Assembly: GCA_024364805.1 (NCBI GenBank)
Contig: CM044506.1
Coordinates: forward strand, 100,084,557 to 100,125,533
DNA: 40,977 nucleotides
Direction of reading: 5' to 3'
DNA from: Euprymna scolopes
Taxonomy: Eukaryota; Mollusca; Cephalopoda; Sepiida; Sepiolidae
The notes under the pieces are model-generated. The model did no database searches. It was not told the DNA's origin and saw only the letters and a program-made list of their open reading frames with translations. Shown in pieces: positions 21,310-30,887 of this stretch; within the stretch, counting starts at the first letter, position 1, and every line of letters starts with the position of its first letter. A program made the translations under genes and the position numbers.

Positions 21310-22200
21310 TTTAACTAATGGGTTACCACTTAGCAAAACCCAAGAGCCGCTTGAGGATAGAGTTAAAGAGATTATCCATAGGATGATGATCGTTGCCATG
21401 AAAGGATAGAAGACAATGGGTATAATGGGCAGATGATAAAGAGATAACTCATCAAGTATTTGTTTACATAAAGCTTGAAAACGACCATGTTGTAGTCAGT
21501 CAGAAAGTAATCTAGCATTATCTTGTTCAGACTGGATGTTTTCGAAAAGAAACTATTCATGCAATTTTCGTTTGGCTTTTGTGGTAAAAAAAAAAAAAAA
21601 AAAAGGAAGTTCTTTGTTGTGGTGGTAGTTAGAAGAGATCTTGCTGTGAATGTCTTACAGAACCGGACCAAGAATTGGGACTGTCAAGCGTCTACCATAA
21701 ACACAATGATACAGTAGAGAGAAGCTAGTAATATCTGTGAACAAAACTGTCAAGACGGGATCGTTGCGGAATCGATTAAGTGCACCGTCAAAACAGTGCA
21801 GAGGGTCCCAAGAAAACACTTCCCCAGATATGACAGCAGTACTACATCTTAGGATTTATCTGGCGCTTATACAGGTAAAAGACTTGGGGGTAAGGCACTT
21901 TCTCGAGCAGTAGAATAATCTAACCATTTTTCTATCAACCTTAGCAACAGATTTGATGCAGGTTTTTCATATCAAATCTCAGGTAAAAGTCAGCCCTAGA
22001 AATTTAAAGGGGGCTTTCTCTAGGAGAGAACATTCATTTTGCCTGGGGAAATGAAGAATCTGAGTGTTGGTGATAAGAGAAGCATGATCTTAGATGTTAT
22101 ATGTAATAAGCCCCCCCCCTTCCCACATTGCACCACATGCTTCAAGGAGTCAGAAAGATTTTGGTTAATGCTCTTTGAAGTGCTGTTATAGAGTCATCAA
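21310..22200 (-). mobile_element. LINE-B copy a, strongly decayed
   Basis: Read on the minus strand, the order follows better LINE-B copies. A decayed DDS/YADD region lies near 22190, an FLGLTFT-like block near 21990-22010, then a YLYK..YCCHIW-like block near 21840. A C-terminal YNMVVFKLYVNKYLMS counterpart (usual LDVFKSNVNKFLMN) lies near 21480, and the end is the CACTTAGCAA...AGAGCC 3' terminus near 21325. Numerous stops and indels mark it as the oldest LINE-B copy here. An A-run at 21584-21604 sits in its middle. Confidence 0.65.
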
Positions 22201-22289
22201 CATAATTGGTAACAAATCACAAAAAAGTCTACACGAGTAATAATATTTTAATGTTCATTTTATATACAGTCATGTGTGGATAGTTTTAA

Positions 22290-23080
22290 GTGACTTTCTT
22301 TGGCCACGTCTTTATCCTTTCTCTCAAGTCCATTTTTATAACCATTTTCCTTGGTTTCCCCTATAAACTGGACCTGCTACCTTAACTGTTCTACATCCAA
22401 GACAAGAACTTCTTTCCTTTAAACATTACCATTCCACAAAAATCTAGTCTTCTGTGCACATCTCCACATATTGTCCAGCTTTCATCTTTCAGATGTCTTT
22501 AAAACTCATCACATATCCATCATATCCGCATCATTTTTTCTCCAGGCAACACATGTTCTCAACCTCCGCTAATCAGGTTTCACTTCTATATGTCATCACC
22601 CTATGTACATCTGACGAACTTTTCATCGACCATGCTAACATTGATGATTAGTAAAGGCAGAAGTTCTCTAAATTTACTCCAAAAATTATTTCTTGCGCCT
22701 TCTCCACCTTGTGCTCCAATTTTCTCCAAAATAAAACTGACAACCATCCAAACATACGTTATTCACAGAGTTATCCGTCTCCATTGTATTAAACTTCTTG
22801 CACACAAACTGTTTATCCCCTCAATCTTCCAGTAATTCCACTGCACTTTATGTGTACTCCATGCTTACAAGCATCACAAAAAAATTTAGTTGCACCTGAC
22901 TTGCCATAAGCTGAGCAGAAGAACTTTCCTCTTTTGGAGAGTTTTCCAACTCTACACCCACCAATCTCGCTTAGAGTTTTGGTAACATTCACCTTCAAAC
23001 CATTTCTTTCCATTACTACAAGTTTTCCATTGTTTCACAAGCAAATATTTCATCATACAGAATCTTTTGGAAAACTCATG
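22290..23080 (-). mobile_element. LINE-D fragment with PHD/RING-like cysteine motif
   Basis: The minus-strand frame 22813-23013 gives MERNGLKVNVTKT, then KFFCSAYGKSG and KFFCDACKHGVHIKCSGITG. The latter part is a degenerate CxxC...CxxC-H-x-C cysteine module found after the RT domain of a widespread invertebrate LINE type. Further downstream on the minus strand come FWSKFRELLPLL near 22690, a tryptophan/YGSETW region near 22590, and a GPVYRGNQGKW-like basic block near 22350. Stops and frameshifts abound. It is adjacent to, but opposite in strand from, the LINE-A 3' end at 23147. Clade (RTE, CR1 or relative) is not settled. Confidence 0.7.
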
Positions 23081-23146
23081 TGAAACTCCTTGGAAAGAAC
23101 TTATAAGGCACAAATGAAAAGCAATGCATTTTGTATAAAACACTGT

Positions 23147-23331
23147 TAGACTTTGGAATTCCATTCCAGGTTCCTGCTTCCAACTCTGACGTGAAGTTCA
23201 AGTGCAACGTGAACTAACATCTTGCTGCCCAACTCCCTACATAGTACCCCAGTAGTTGCTCCTGATAGTAGCCCCCTACACCAAAGTGGCAATGTGCCTT
23301 GTTTGGGGTAAAAAAAAAAAAAAAAAAAAAA
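23147..23331 (+). mobile_element. LINE-A copy 4, 5'-truncated 3' end with A-tail
   Basis: Only the last 185 bases of LINE-A are present: the C-terminal WNSIPG...KFKCNVN coding end, the 3' UTR (CCCCTACACCAAAGTGGCAA, then TGTGCCTTGTTTGGGG) and an A-tail at 23310-23331. It is nearly identical to the 3' end of copy 3 over the UTR, with small deletions, which places both in one family. The 5' junction is against LINE-D. Confidence 0.9.
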
Positions 23332-24369
23332 TACTTAAACATTCAAGCTAAAAAAAATAGTAATCAAAGGGCAATAACTTAAATTTAACGAGTTATTTCC
23401 CCTTTAGTATTCTTTATATTCAAAACAGAACATTAAAAATTCACTTTAGTATGATTGATAAATTCAACCAGTTTATATTCAATCATTTGTAAATACATCA
23501 CTTTGCATCCAGGTCCACCATATCATGAATATAGGAGTCACAGACATTTATGGTTATGAAGATACCATCAAATTCCCTTTACAACAAATCCAAAATATCT
23601 AGAATATTTTCCAGTCGTGGTAAAGATTGATTAAAAAAAAAAAAAAAAAATCCAGCTACAATTCTGATCATAGTTGTTCTGGCCGTTGTCTTTAGGTGTA
23701 TCTCTCCAAATTTAAGACTAGTTCAACTGGGAAGTTTTCAAGTTCAAATAGATGCACCTGAAGGTAACATCAGAACAAGAACTGGAATAATCCAAACAAT
23801 CAAAAACGGCAAAACACGGTTTGTCAAGAAAGAAAGAAAAGGAAAAAAAAAAAAAAAAAAATTAAGATTAAATCATTGGTGTATTAGGTTGGCCACAAAA
23901 GCTATTAAAGCCTAAAATACTTTTTAAATTTCCAAGAACTTATAAACAGCCGCAGCGCTTATGCAAGCAACATTCCTTTGGCCAATGTTAAATATGCATG
24001 CTTAAATGCAAATTTACCCAGCATAGTGAAAGTTATGCAAGAATGTAAGTTTCAGGTATAAACATTAAAAGATGCTTTTGTCTGAAATGTTAACTTCAAT
24101 ATCTTCGCAAATATTTTAAGTAAATTTAAAGTAAATAAATCAATTCTCTCACACTTCTAGTTTCAAGGCAATACATGTCCCGTGTTTGAAAAAACAAAAA
24201 CTTCCAATGCTGAATTGGGCCAAAAAGGTGTAATTGGATTACTTACAATTTCCAAGAGATTTATTAAAATGACAAGCACCAGCTGATCATCCCAGAGATG
24301 GGTGACACTGGCTAAATTGCGAAACAAGGGTTGGGCAATCCTAAACACTCATTTCCAGAGTCAGCATTG
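23332..24369. other. Intronic AT-rich DNA, nothing recognised
   Basis: Contains short A-runs near 23632-23650 and 23843-23860 but no recognised element or coding signal. Confidence 0.45.
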
Positions 24370-25145
24370 TTTTTTTTTTTTACTTACATGGAAGTCACCA
24401 CTTATCAAGGCCCGGACGCCACTCTGGGATAATGGGATAAGGGTTATTGCGTGTACAGTAATCAATGGGATATGGGATAGTATCGTAGTAATTGTTAGTA
24501 TTGGAGATTTGATAAAGTGTCTTAAGGGGGCGGTTCATCAGGAATTTGTTTTTGTTGGACTTGAAGACATCCAAGTTGTAGTCAAGTGGGAAACAGGCAA
24601 ACAGGAGAGTTCCATAGGTGTGCACTTCTAAGAAAGAAGCTTTGTTCATGGAATCTATGTTTGATTTAGGCACAGATAAAGAGTGGGGAAAATTATTGAC
24701 AGTTGTTTCAGCTAGACGGGTGTTTATCGTGAAAGATTGGCAAAGGAGGACCAGGAATTGGAGTTCAGACTAGCACCTGCCATGGAAATAACGATAAAAC
24801 AAGGATAGGCTCGCAATGTCTCTTCTGTGGGAGAGAGGTTGCAGGGTAGAGAAAAGGGCATCCCCCACTAAGCCACAAAGTCTATTTTGTACTCTGTCAA
24901 GGCAGGATAGGCTGTTTTTAGCAGCTCCTGCCCAGATATGGCAGCAATATTCCATCCTTGGACGTACTTGGCTTTTATATAGATAGAGAATTGCATCAGT
25001 AGGGAGATATCTTCTGGAGCGTTAAAAGGATCCCACCACCGAGCACTTACTATGGAAGTATCGATAAAACAAAGACAGGCTCGCAATGTCTCTTCTGTGT
25101 GAGAGGTTGCAGAGAAGAGAGAAGGGCATGCCCACTAAGCCATCC
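24370..25145 (-). mobile_element. LINE-B copy b, 3' half with partial duplication
   Basis: The T-run 24370-24381 is the A-tail of a minus-strand element. It is followed by the LINE-B 3' end (CACTTATCAAGGCCCGGACG at 24398), then the coding end near 24530-24590 (LDVFKSNKNKFLMN) and the thumb block MEYCCHIWAGAAKNSLSCLD, RVQNRLC and SLQPLSHRRDIASL-like at 24830-24955. From 25035 to 25145 the segment around GGCTCGCAATGTCTCTTCTG, already seen at 24807, appears again in the same orientation. The element is therefore partly duplicated, or two copies abut. Frameshifts and stops make it inactive. Confidence 0.85.
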
Positions 25146-25187
25146 CCCACTAATACCAAGAAAAGTGGAGAACACAAACACAAACAG

Positions 25188-25262
25188 CACCTGGTGCTCC
25201 CAAATAGTCACCGATTTTAATACGGACTAGACTCAATGATGCTCAACTTCAGTGCTCTAACA
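25188..25262 (-). mobile_element. Diverged 5S rRNA-like SINE head
   Basis: The order CACCTGGTGCTCCC, TACGGACTAGAC, CAATGATGCTCAACTTCAG parallels antisense 5S rRNA (box C to box A) and the better copy at 4500-4619. It is strongly diverged and the SINE body seen in copies 1 and 2 is not obvious next to it. Confidence 0.45.
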
Positions 25263-25688
25263 ATTTTCAATAATCATCACCGAAAAGCTGTCCGTACATT
25301 GTGTGATCAGATGTTAACTGTACCTTGGGAAATGAAAAGGCAGGAAGCCTGATCTGGTAGCACAAGATTTTTGGTCAGTTTTGAGACACGTATCAGTCTT
25401 CAAGTCACAGCTAATTAGACATCAAGTTGGATTTGGTCAAGACAAAGATAACGCAGAGAAGAATACCATTTTTTTGGCATTAACCCTACATCAAATGGAG
25501 ATTGTTGACAAATCAATGATTGAAAGTAAATGTGTTTCACTACAACACTATAGCAATATGTAAAATTAAGTGCCGATAGTCAACACAGGAACCAGGTGAC
25601 AGGTAATGACATGATTTTGCCGAGTTTGCCCATTCTGGCAAAGTCATTTTTTATTTGACCTACAAGTCAGGACCATCAAAAAGTTTCA

Positions 25689-25728
<40 letters not shown>

Positions 25729-26331
25729 CTTGGCAAAAGGAAACAAATTAGTGATGATCCTAGAATGTAACTCCATGAATTTAGCCTGAGGATTTTCCTC
25801 TGGGATGAAATAAACTTGTGTAGTTTACTTGCCATAAGTAAACATTTATATCACTGAAGCTCTACTTGTGTATTGAGCATGATTGAAGTAAATACTGAAA
25901 TAAAATATTTTATCATACATATATGTGCGTGTATATAAAATACATAAAGTCAATATGAAGGTTACCAGATTAATGACTGCAGTAAGATTGGATTTATGAG
26001 CAAACCATTTGACAGAATGTTCATATGAAAACAAAAAAAAAACACCCCCATCCAAGATTCATAAGCATAAAACTCTTCAAAAAATATTTCAGATGATAAG
26101 TTTTAATTTATTGCCCAGTATTAAGTGTCTTTTTTTTTTCTTTTTTTTTTTTTTTACTGGTCTACAATAAAGTTTGTTAATCATATTTAATCAAATTTCG
26201 TAAACATGTAAAGAGTTTACAAAATGTTTTGTTCTGATAAAGTTTTTAAAATGAAATTTAAATAAAAAAAATTAATATAAAAATTTTTTATAAAATTAAG
26301 GATCAATACTTTTAAGAATTAACTGACTTAC
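25263..26331. other. Intronic DNA with a 34-base A-run
   Basis: AT-rich sequence with an A-run at 25692-25725 and a T-rich stretch at 26130-26155. The minus-strand frame 25846-26055 shows no motif. Nothing else is recognised. Confidence 0.5.
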
Positions 26332-26443
26332 AGACACTAAATGTTCAGAAGAATCAGAGAAAAGATGGAGTTCATCAAAAGACTTTGACAGCATATCAGG
26401 ATCATGCTCTTCTACAATATATAATCGGTTATCATTCGTCGAT
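26332..26443 (-). CDS. TBC1D15: TBC1D15/17-like Rab GAP, third exon in window
   Basis: A 112-base exon contributing one base to a split codon plus 37 codons. It includes NRLYIVEEHDPDMLSKSFDE, aligning with the TBC1D15 stretch that ends LSQSFENL at the close of the N-terminal Rab-binding domain. The acceptor is TTATTCTTTCAG/A at 26443/26444 and the donor is TCT/GTAAGT at 26332/26331, both strong. The split codon AG+A joins it to exon 29154-29367, and it ends in phase 0, which fits exon 8949-9143 across a 17.2-kb intron. It is too short to identify alone; identity rests on phase, order and the LSKSFDEL match. Confidence 0.93.
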
Positions 26444-26738
26444 CTGAAAGAATAAAGTTTCATTATTAAAGCAAGCTAACACTGAAGCAAGAAACTTAAA
26501 TTTCTAGTAATAATCACAATAGTAAAACAAAATGTTGATCATACAAAAAAAAAAAAAAAAAACTAATTTTAAATTTGATTGGTCATGTACTAGAACTGTT
26601 ATAAGCATTGTTGATCATAGTTAAAAGATTTTTTTCAGCTGATCATTTACTTGACAAATCGTTGTGGTTTGTTAAGACTAATGAAAATAGATTTAGAAGC
26701 GAGTTCTTTAATTATTGTCTAATCAAACCAACTCTAGA

Positions 26739-27047
26739 CTATGTTCGCATTTTTCTCAGAACCAGGGGGTGGGGATGTAGATCCAGACTTCTCAACAGGA
26801 TGTAAGTGATGCAACAACTAAAAAAAGTATAGAATTGCAAATCTATGGCAATAAAAAAAGCTCCAAATGCATTTCTTATTAGAGGATCTTTTGCCAAACA
26901 GCTCGTTCCACAAAAATCACTTTCACTTGGGATGTTGGCAATCTTTGCATGGTCCCTCTCATAAATCTCCAATGTATTTTTATAAAAAATTCTGACTAGA
27001 AAAAATATTAGGGAAGCCAAGATCAATAACAGAATTTTCTGATCCAT
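26739..27047 (-). other. Unidentified 102-codon open frame with hydrophobic N-terminus
   Basis: A frame that begins MDQKILLLILASLIFFLVRI, which would read as a signal peptide or membrane anchor, and has a second hydrophobic stretch near residues 65-85. It carries three or four cysteines. No family was recognised. It lies in the 2.7-kb intron on the same strand as the host gene, immediately next to a LINE-B 3' end. Hydrophobic stretches are common by chance in T-rich sequence, so it is a weak candidate only. Confidence 0.18.
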
Positions 27048-27066
27048 GTTCTGATGATTAGAGATG

Positions 27067-27120
27067 ACTTTTTTTCTTTTTTTTTCTTACATAGTGATCA
27101 CCACTTAGCAAGGCCCGGAA
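27067..27120 (-). mobile_element. LINE-B copy f, ultra-short 3' terminus
   Basis: Only about 30 bases of LINE-B 3' end (TAGTGATCACCACTTAGCAA, then GGCCCGG) survive, preceded by a T-rich stretch at 27068-27088 that is the antisense A-tail. It matches the extreme 3' ends of the copies at 24370, 31879 and 35822. It is an extreme 5' truncation. No clear target duplication was seen. Confidence 0.75.
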
Positions 27121-27197
27121 ACATGAAAGTCCTGCTACATGTATGATTTCACAATTACTCAACTCAGCTTGAAAGTGAACAGCAACTAACTATAAAC

Positions 27198-27262
27198 ATC
27201 TAAATCAAGAGTTCCCAACCTGAGGTGCCCCCCCCCCATGGTGAGAAACAATATTTTAGTGG

Positions 27263-27296
<34 letters not shown>

Positions 27297-27526
27297 AGAT
27301 AGAAAATAGGCTATTGTTACTCTTTTTTGTTTTTATTTCCTTCTGCAATGTACGTCTTGCTTTCATTTCAGTGTTAAGTATGGTTATTAAGTGACCATTA
27401 TATACGTGGGTGAATATATAACCAACCCTGTATTGAAACGTGAATCCAGAAATGGGGGGGGGGGCGAGGTTTGAGGAAAATTTCTTGAAGGAGTGCGGAC
27501 AAAAAATGAAAACCACCGATCTAAAT
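27198..27526. mobile_element. Non-autonomous hAT element (MITE), 313 bp
   Basis: A perfect 8-bp direct repeat ATCTAAAT flanks the element (27198-27205 and 27519-27526), the diagnostic duplication length of hAT transposons. The ends are CAAGAGTTCCCAACC on the left and CGGTGGTTTTCATT as the reverse complement of the right end. Both fit the general hAT terminus CARNGGTTCYCAA. Inside are a C-run (27228-27237), a 32-base G-run (27264-27295) and a second G-run (27454-27463). There is no transposase frame. Confidence 0.88.
27264..27295. repeat. Poly-G run, 32 bases
   Basis: An uninterrupted G-run inside the hAT MITE, opposite a C10 run at 27228-27237 in the same element. It can in principle form a G-quadruplex on the plus strand; on the host-gene sense strand it is poly-C. 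Length may vary between individuals or be assembly-limited. Confidence 0.95.
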
Positions 27527-28636
27527 GGAGTCGAAGTTCCTTTTCAAAAATGTGAGGGCAACAGGACATGGTCTTTGCTAGAAAACGATCCAAAGATCAT
27601 TACAGTTTGAAGAAACTTATTTTACATTAAAATGACCATGTCGACTATAACTTAGCCACTTATTGTTCTGAATATTGTCTTAAAAACCAGAGCATCCCTT
27701 GCTCAACCGAGTGTTTGATCTTGAGTAATTTATTTGCTTCTATAACGCAGTTCTCTTGGTTGTGAGTAATTGGTCATTGCGACTTTTGTACTTCAAGAAT
27801 AGCTTGTTCAATGCTTTCTTCACAATCATTGTCAACACTGGATCTTGCAGAACAATTTTATTATGCAGATACGTCAGAATGCCTATGATCCATCCTGCTA
27901 AGCACAGCTCCCATATATTCTTTGCAGTTCTCCAACTCGCGCCCTTCAAGGCACACTGAACTGCAGTTAAGATTTCCGAACATTTTGGATTGGACACAAA
28001 TCATGATGAAAGTCACTTTTCTAATCATTCATGTCGACAGCTTTCAAACTCACAAATCGCATGCAGAAACAGCAATTCGTGATACTTTACTTTAATTAAA
28101 TAGTTCTAAAATTAAAAATAAATTTGTCCCGAATACCCTTCACACAGACTGACAAAAAAAAAGGATTAACATGCATAATATAAATCTCATCTGTCTGTTT
28201 AAATGTATGTCTGTATGTATGTCTCGCAAAACCTTTTGACAGAGGTGACAGATTTTCACAAGATCTGTATCATTTTGAAGCCCAACCCTTCGGACGACAA
28301 ATATCGAAAAATTAGCTAAAGGCATTAATTCCTTAATTCTCAACTGGGCACTTTTCTACAGGGAGGGGTAGCAAAAAGTCGTTCTTTCATGACAATTTAG
28401 CCAAACACACACATGCGCAAAAAAGTTCTTTCTTGAATTAGTTTAAATATATATATATATATATATATATAAAAAGTGACGAGTATCAACGAGTTGCTTT
28501 TTGTTTGAACTAAATTTAAAAGAAAAACTTTCGCTGAGATATTACAAAATATAACTGTAAATTAAATTTCTGTTATTATTTTGTTAAATTTCCCCCTCAA
28601 TAACACTATAAATTTCTTCAGCAAATGTTAGTGAAT
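27527..28636. other. Intronic DNA with an (AT)n repeat
   Basis: Contains a perfect AT dinucleotide run at 28447-28471. The frame at 27740-27997 (minus, 85 codons) is opposed by a similar-length plus frame and shows no recognisable motif. Nothing else is supported. Confidence 0.5.
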
Positions 28637-29034
28637 AGAACTAATATGATCTGGTTGAGCTAATTCAGTCAGAAATGAATATAATAGCATAAGTGTGAAT
28701 TGATTATAACACGCCTTGTACGTATTAGTTCAATATCTGGATAGATGCCAGATAACTCCAGATTGCAACTGTCCATTGCTTATATTTTAGTATGCTGCCA
28801 TCTGTCTTAGAGAATGGAGGATTTTGTTTGTTATAAACACTTTTCAATCACTATGGATAATAATGAAGGTAAGTTTATGAAATGAAAAAATTCTCAGTGG
28901 TAGTTTGACTATTGAACTTCATAATTTTTCCAGTTTGAAGACAATCATAGTATCATTACCTGTTAAACTAACTAAAATTAACATTAAATATATTTTTAAT
29001 TATCTACATCATAATTCAGGTCATAAAGAGTTAA
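28637..29034. mobile_element. piggyBac-like MITE, copy 2, longer form
   Basis: The right end reads as TTAACTCTTTATGACCTGAA on the reverse strand, ending at TTAA 29031-29034. The left end keeps TATGATCTGGTTGAGCTAAT but its TTAA is mutated. The body TGCCAGATAACTCCAGATTG, then CAACTGTCCATTGCTTAT, matches copy 1 at 18295-18530. About 160 extra internal bases (about 28805-28975) are present here and include an ATG followed within 20 bases by a GTAAG donor-like site. This could be a remnant of the parent transposase start, but that is speculation. Confidence 0.75.
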
Positions 29035-29153
29035 TAACCCAAAAGAAATTTTGAAGCTGAATAAAAAAAAATAAAAAAATAAATTAAAAAAAAGCTACAT
29101 TTTAGACAAAATACATTTTTCATCAAATGGAAAAAAAAAAAAAAAAAATTTAC

Positions 29154-29367
29154 CTTTTTATATGAACATGATTATTTAACAAAGTGAAAAACTCTTTGGT
29201 GCCACCGGAATGAAAGTGTAGCGCTGGATAAGTTGTGCCATCTTTAAGAATGAAGATTAGATAACTCCAGCCGTGGTGGATCGCACTTGTTTTAATGCTC
29301 TTCAAATCAACCAGGTCAAAGCTTATATTGTATTTTTTGCGAGTTTCAATTCTGGAATTAATTGTAA
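29154..29367 (-). CDS. TBC1D15: TBC1D15/17-like Rab GAP, second exon in window
   Basis: A 214-base exon encoding the core of the N-terminal Rab-binding/PH-like domain (the former DUF3548). Key stretches are FDLVDLKSIK, HHGWSYLIFILKDG and YPALHFHSGG, matching TBC1D15 FSLTDLKSIK, GMGWSYLVFCLKDD and LPALHFHQGD (human text from memory). The acceptor TTTTTTATTTCAG/TT is at 29367/29368 and the donor AAG/GTAAA at 29154/29153. Two bases complete the codon begun by exon 30773-30887 (G+TT, valine), then 70 codons, then AG carried into the next exon. There are no stops. This domain binds Rab and membrane partners in the family; the exon is the strongest single identification in the window. Confidence 0.97.
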
Positions 29368-30189
29368 CTGAAATAAAAAATAAAATTTGTTAAGTATTTG
29401 GTGCTTATAAAAATTTATGTACTTTTAGTTAAAAAAACAAAACAAAAAAAAACACTGCAAGTTTCCAATTTTCTGGAAAAAATTAACTTTCTACTGGATG
29501 AATTGTTGGATATATTACTTTTTTACTATTTTTGAACAAGCATGAAGTAGTTTAACAAATCGATCTTGGAGTGCAAGTGAAATATCGCTACGATTAGCTA
29601 ATGTTGGTCAAATACGAAAACATGAAAATAGTACCAGTTTAGTAACTCATCCACCTTATCCAACGAAAAAAAATCTATTAGACTTTCTTAGAAAGTATTG
29701 TAGCGGTTAAGCATACTAATGAAAAAAAAAAAAAAATCCCATTTTCAATCGTTCATTGTTAACCAATACAATAAGAAAACTAAATTTTTAATTTCATGCA
29801 AGACTTTTTTTTTTTTTTTTTTTTTTTAAATATTTCCCACCTGAAAAATTCTACTCAAATTACAGTAATGTAATTTTGGAGTAAACTTTGTGTTATAACA
29901 AAAAGAAATGTGGAAACCACTAACCTTTCCCTCTAAGACAGAATACAAAGGAGAATTTTTTAAACTTCCATGTACAGAAGTCGTAACCCCTTAATGTAAA
30001 TGCCCCCGACTCCTTCACTATAGAAATTTCTAGATGTCAGAATATTTCTAGTTTTTTTCCCCTCGGCCACTTGTATTTAAGGTCCCTTTCCTGCTGCCAA
30101 CTGTACTAAAAATGTAATGTCAAACATTTTGCTACCCCCACCTAATTGCTTGAGTCATATGTACAATGCTCATAAAAAGTTAAATTTTG
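29368..30189. other. Intronic AT-rich DNA, nothing recognised
   Basis: This is the intron between the first and second exons in the window. It includes short A- and T-runs (29807-29827 is T-only) but no recognised element before the (CCAA)n retroposon. Confidence 0.5.
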
Positions 30190-30551
30190 CTGTAAAAAAT
30201 AGGTTGGTTGGTTGGCTTTATGGCATATCAACCCTTTTCAGGTTATTTAATGCCGAATCCAAAGATTTTAAAGAAAAACATTTAATAGAATATATTTGTT
30301 GTTTTCACGTCGGTTTCTATTTAACCCATAGTTGGGACCCTAACAGGTACTACCACTCCGGGTCAGAGTGGACCTGGGAGCAATGATAATTAAAGGGTGG
30401 CTCCACACTCCTCAAAGCCCACAAGCTGGGGTCTCACCACTGGATATAGTTTAAGGTCATATCCAGGACCCCCATTGAGGGACTTTTACCCTCTGCAGGG
30501 GGGCAGTCGGCGTATTCTAATGCCCCACCGACAGGGCCTGTAAAAAATAGG
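30190..30551 (-). mobile_element. (CCAA)n-tailed retroposon, copy 2, longest form
   Basis: A 334-bp insert (30204-30537) lies between perfect 14-bp direct repeats CTGTAAAAAATAGG (30190-30203 and 30538-30551). On the minus strand it begins GGCCCTGTCGGTGGGGCATT, runs through CTGGATATGACCTTAAACTA and TGTGGAGCCACCCTTTAATT, and ends GCCATAAAGCCAACCAACC. It is highly similar to copy 1 at 7641-7919. The repeat boundary at the tail is ambiguous by two bases because tail and target both contain GG. No A/B box was recognised with confidence, so SINE versus LINE 3' end is open. Confidence 0.88.
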
Positions 30552-30772
30552 ATATTTATAAAATATTAATTGATCAAAGTTCTTAAATTAAAAAATTTAA
30601 ATTCATCCATAACTTTTATATATAGCATTTAAAACTGAAAAATCACATTTTCTTGAAAATATAAAGTCAACATTGTGTTTTTCATTAAAATGGTTTAAAA
30701 AAAAAAAAACAAAAAAAAAAAACAATGAAATTTGGCACAAAAAAATTTCATCCCAATCCAAAGTTTATTTAC

Positions 30773-30887
30773 CTGAATCTGTATCCCTTTCTGCTTTGTA
30801 AGCAACAGCATTTCCTACAACAGCCCAGTCATGATCATCAAGGGAAGAGACTTCTTCAACTTTCCATTCTATGAATAATCCTGGCGG
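30773..30887 (-). CDS. TBC1D15: TBC1D15/17-like Rab GAP, first exon in window
   Basis: A 115-base exon, 38 codons plus one base. It encodes PPGLFIEWKVEEVSSLDDHD and then WAVVGNAVAYKAERDTDS. The spacing of EW and then DWAVV...AYK fits TBC1D15 VVEWTQ ... EWDMVNTVSFKRK in the early part of the N-terminal domain. The acceptor is TTTTTTTCCATCAG/CC at 30887/30888 and the donor TCAG/GTAAAT at 30773/30772. It starts in phase 0 and ends with a single G that pairs with exon 29154-29367. The initiator exon and the segment equivalent to human YEQEGVYIH must lie upstream, to the right; I could not find them in the remaining 10 kb. Confidence 0.93.

Noticed and set aside
27740-27997. 85-codon minus-strand frame opposed by a 67-codon plus frame
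   Set aside because: No recognised motif on either strand and no splice or repeat support.
28447-28471. (AT)n run considered as a regulatory or MITE signal
   Set aside because: It is a simple microsatellite with no flanking symmetry.
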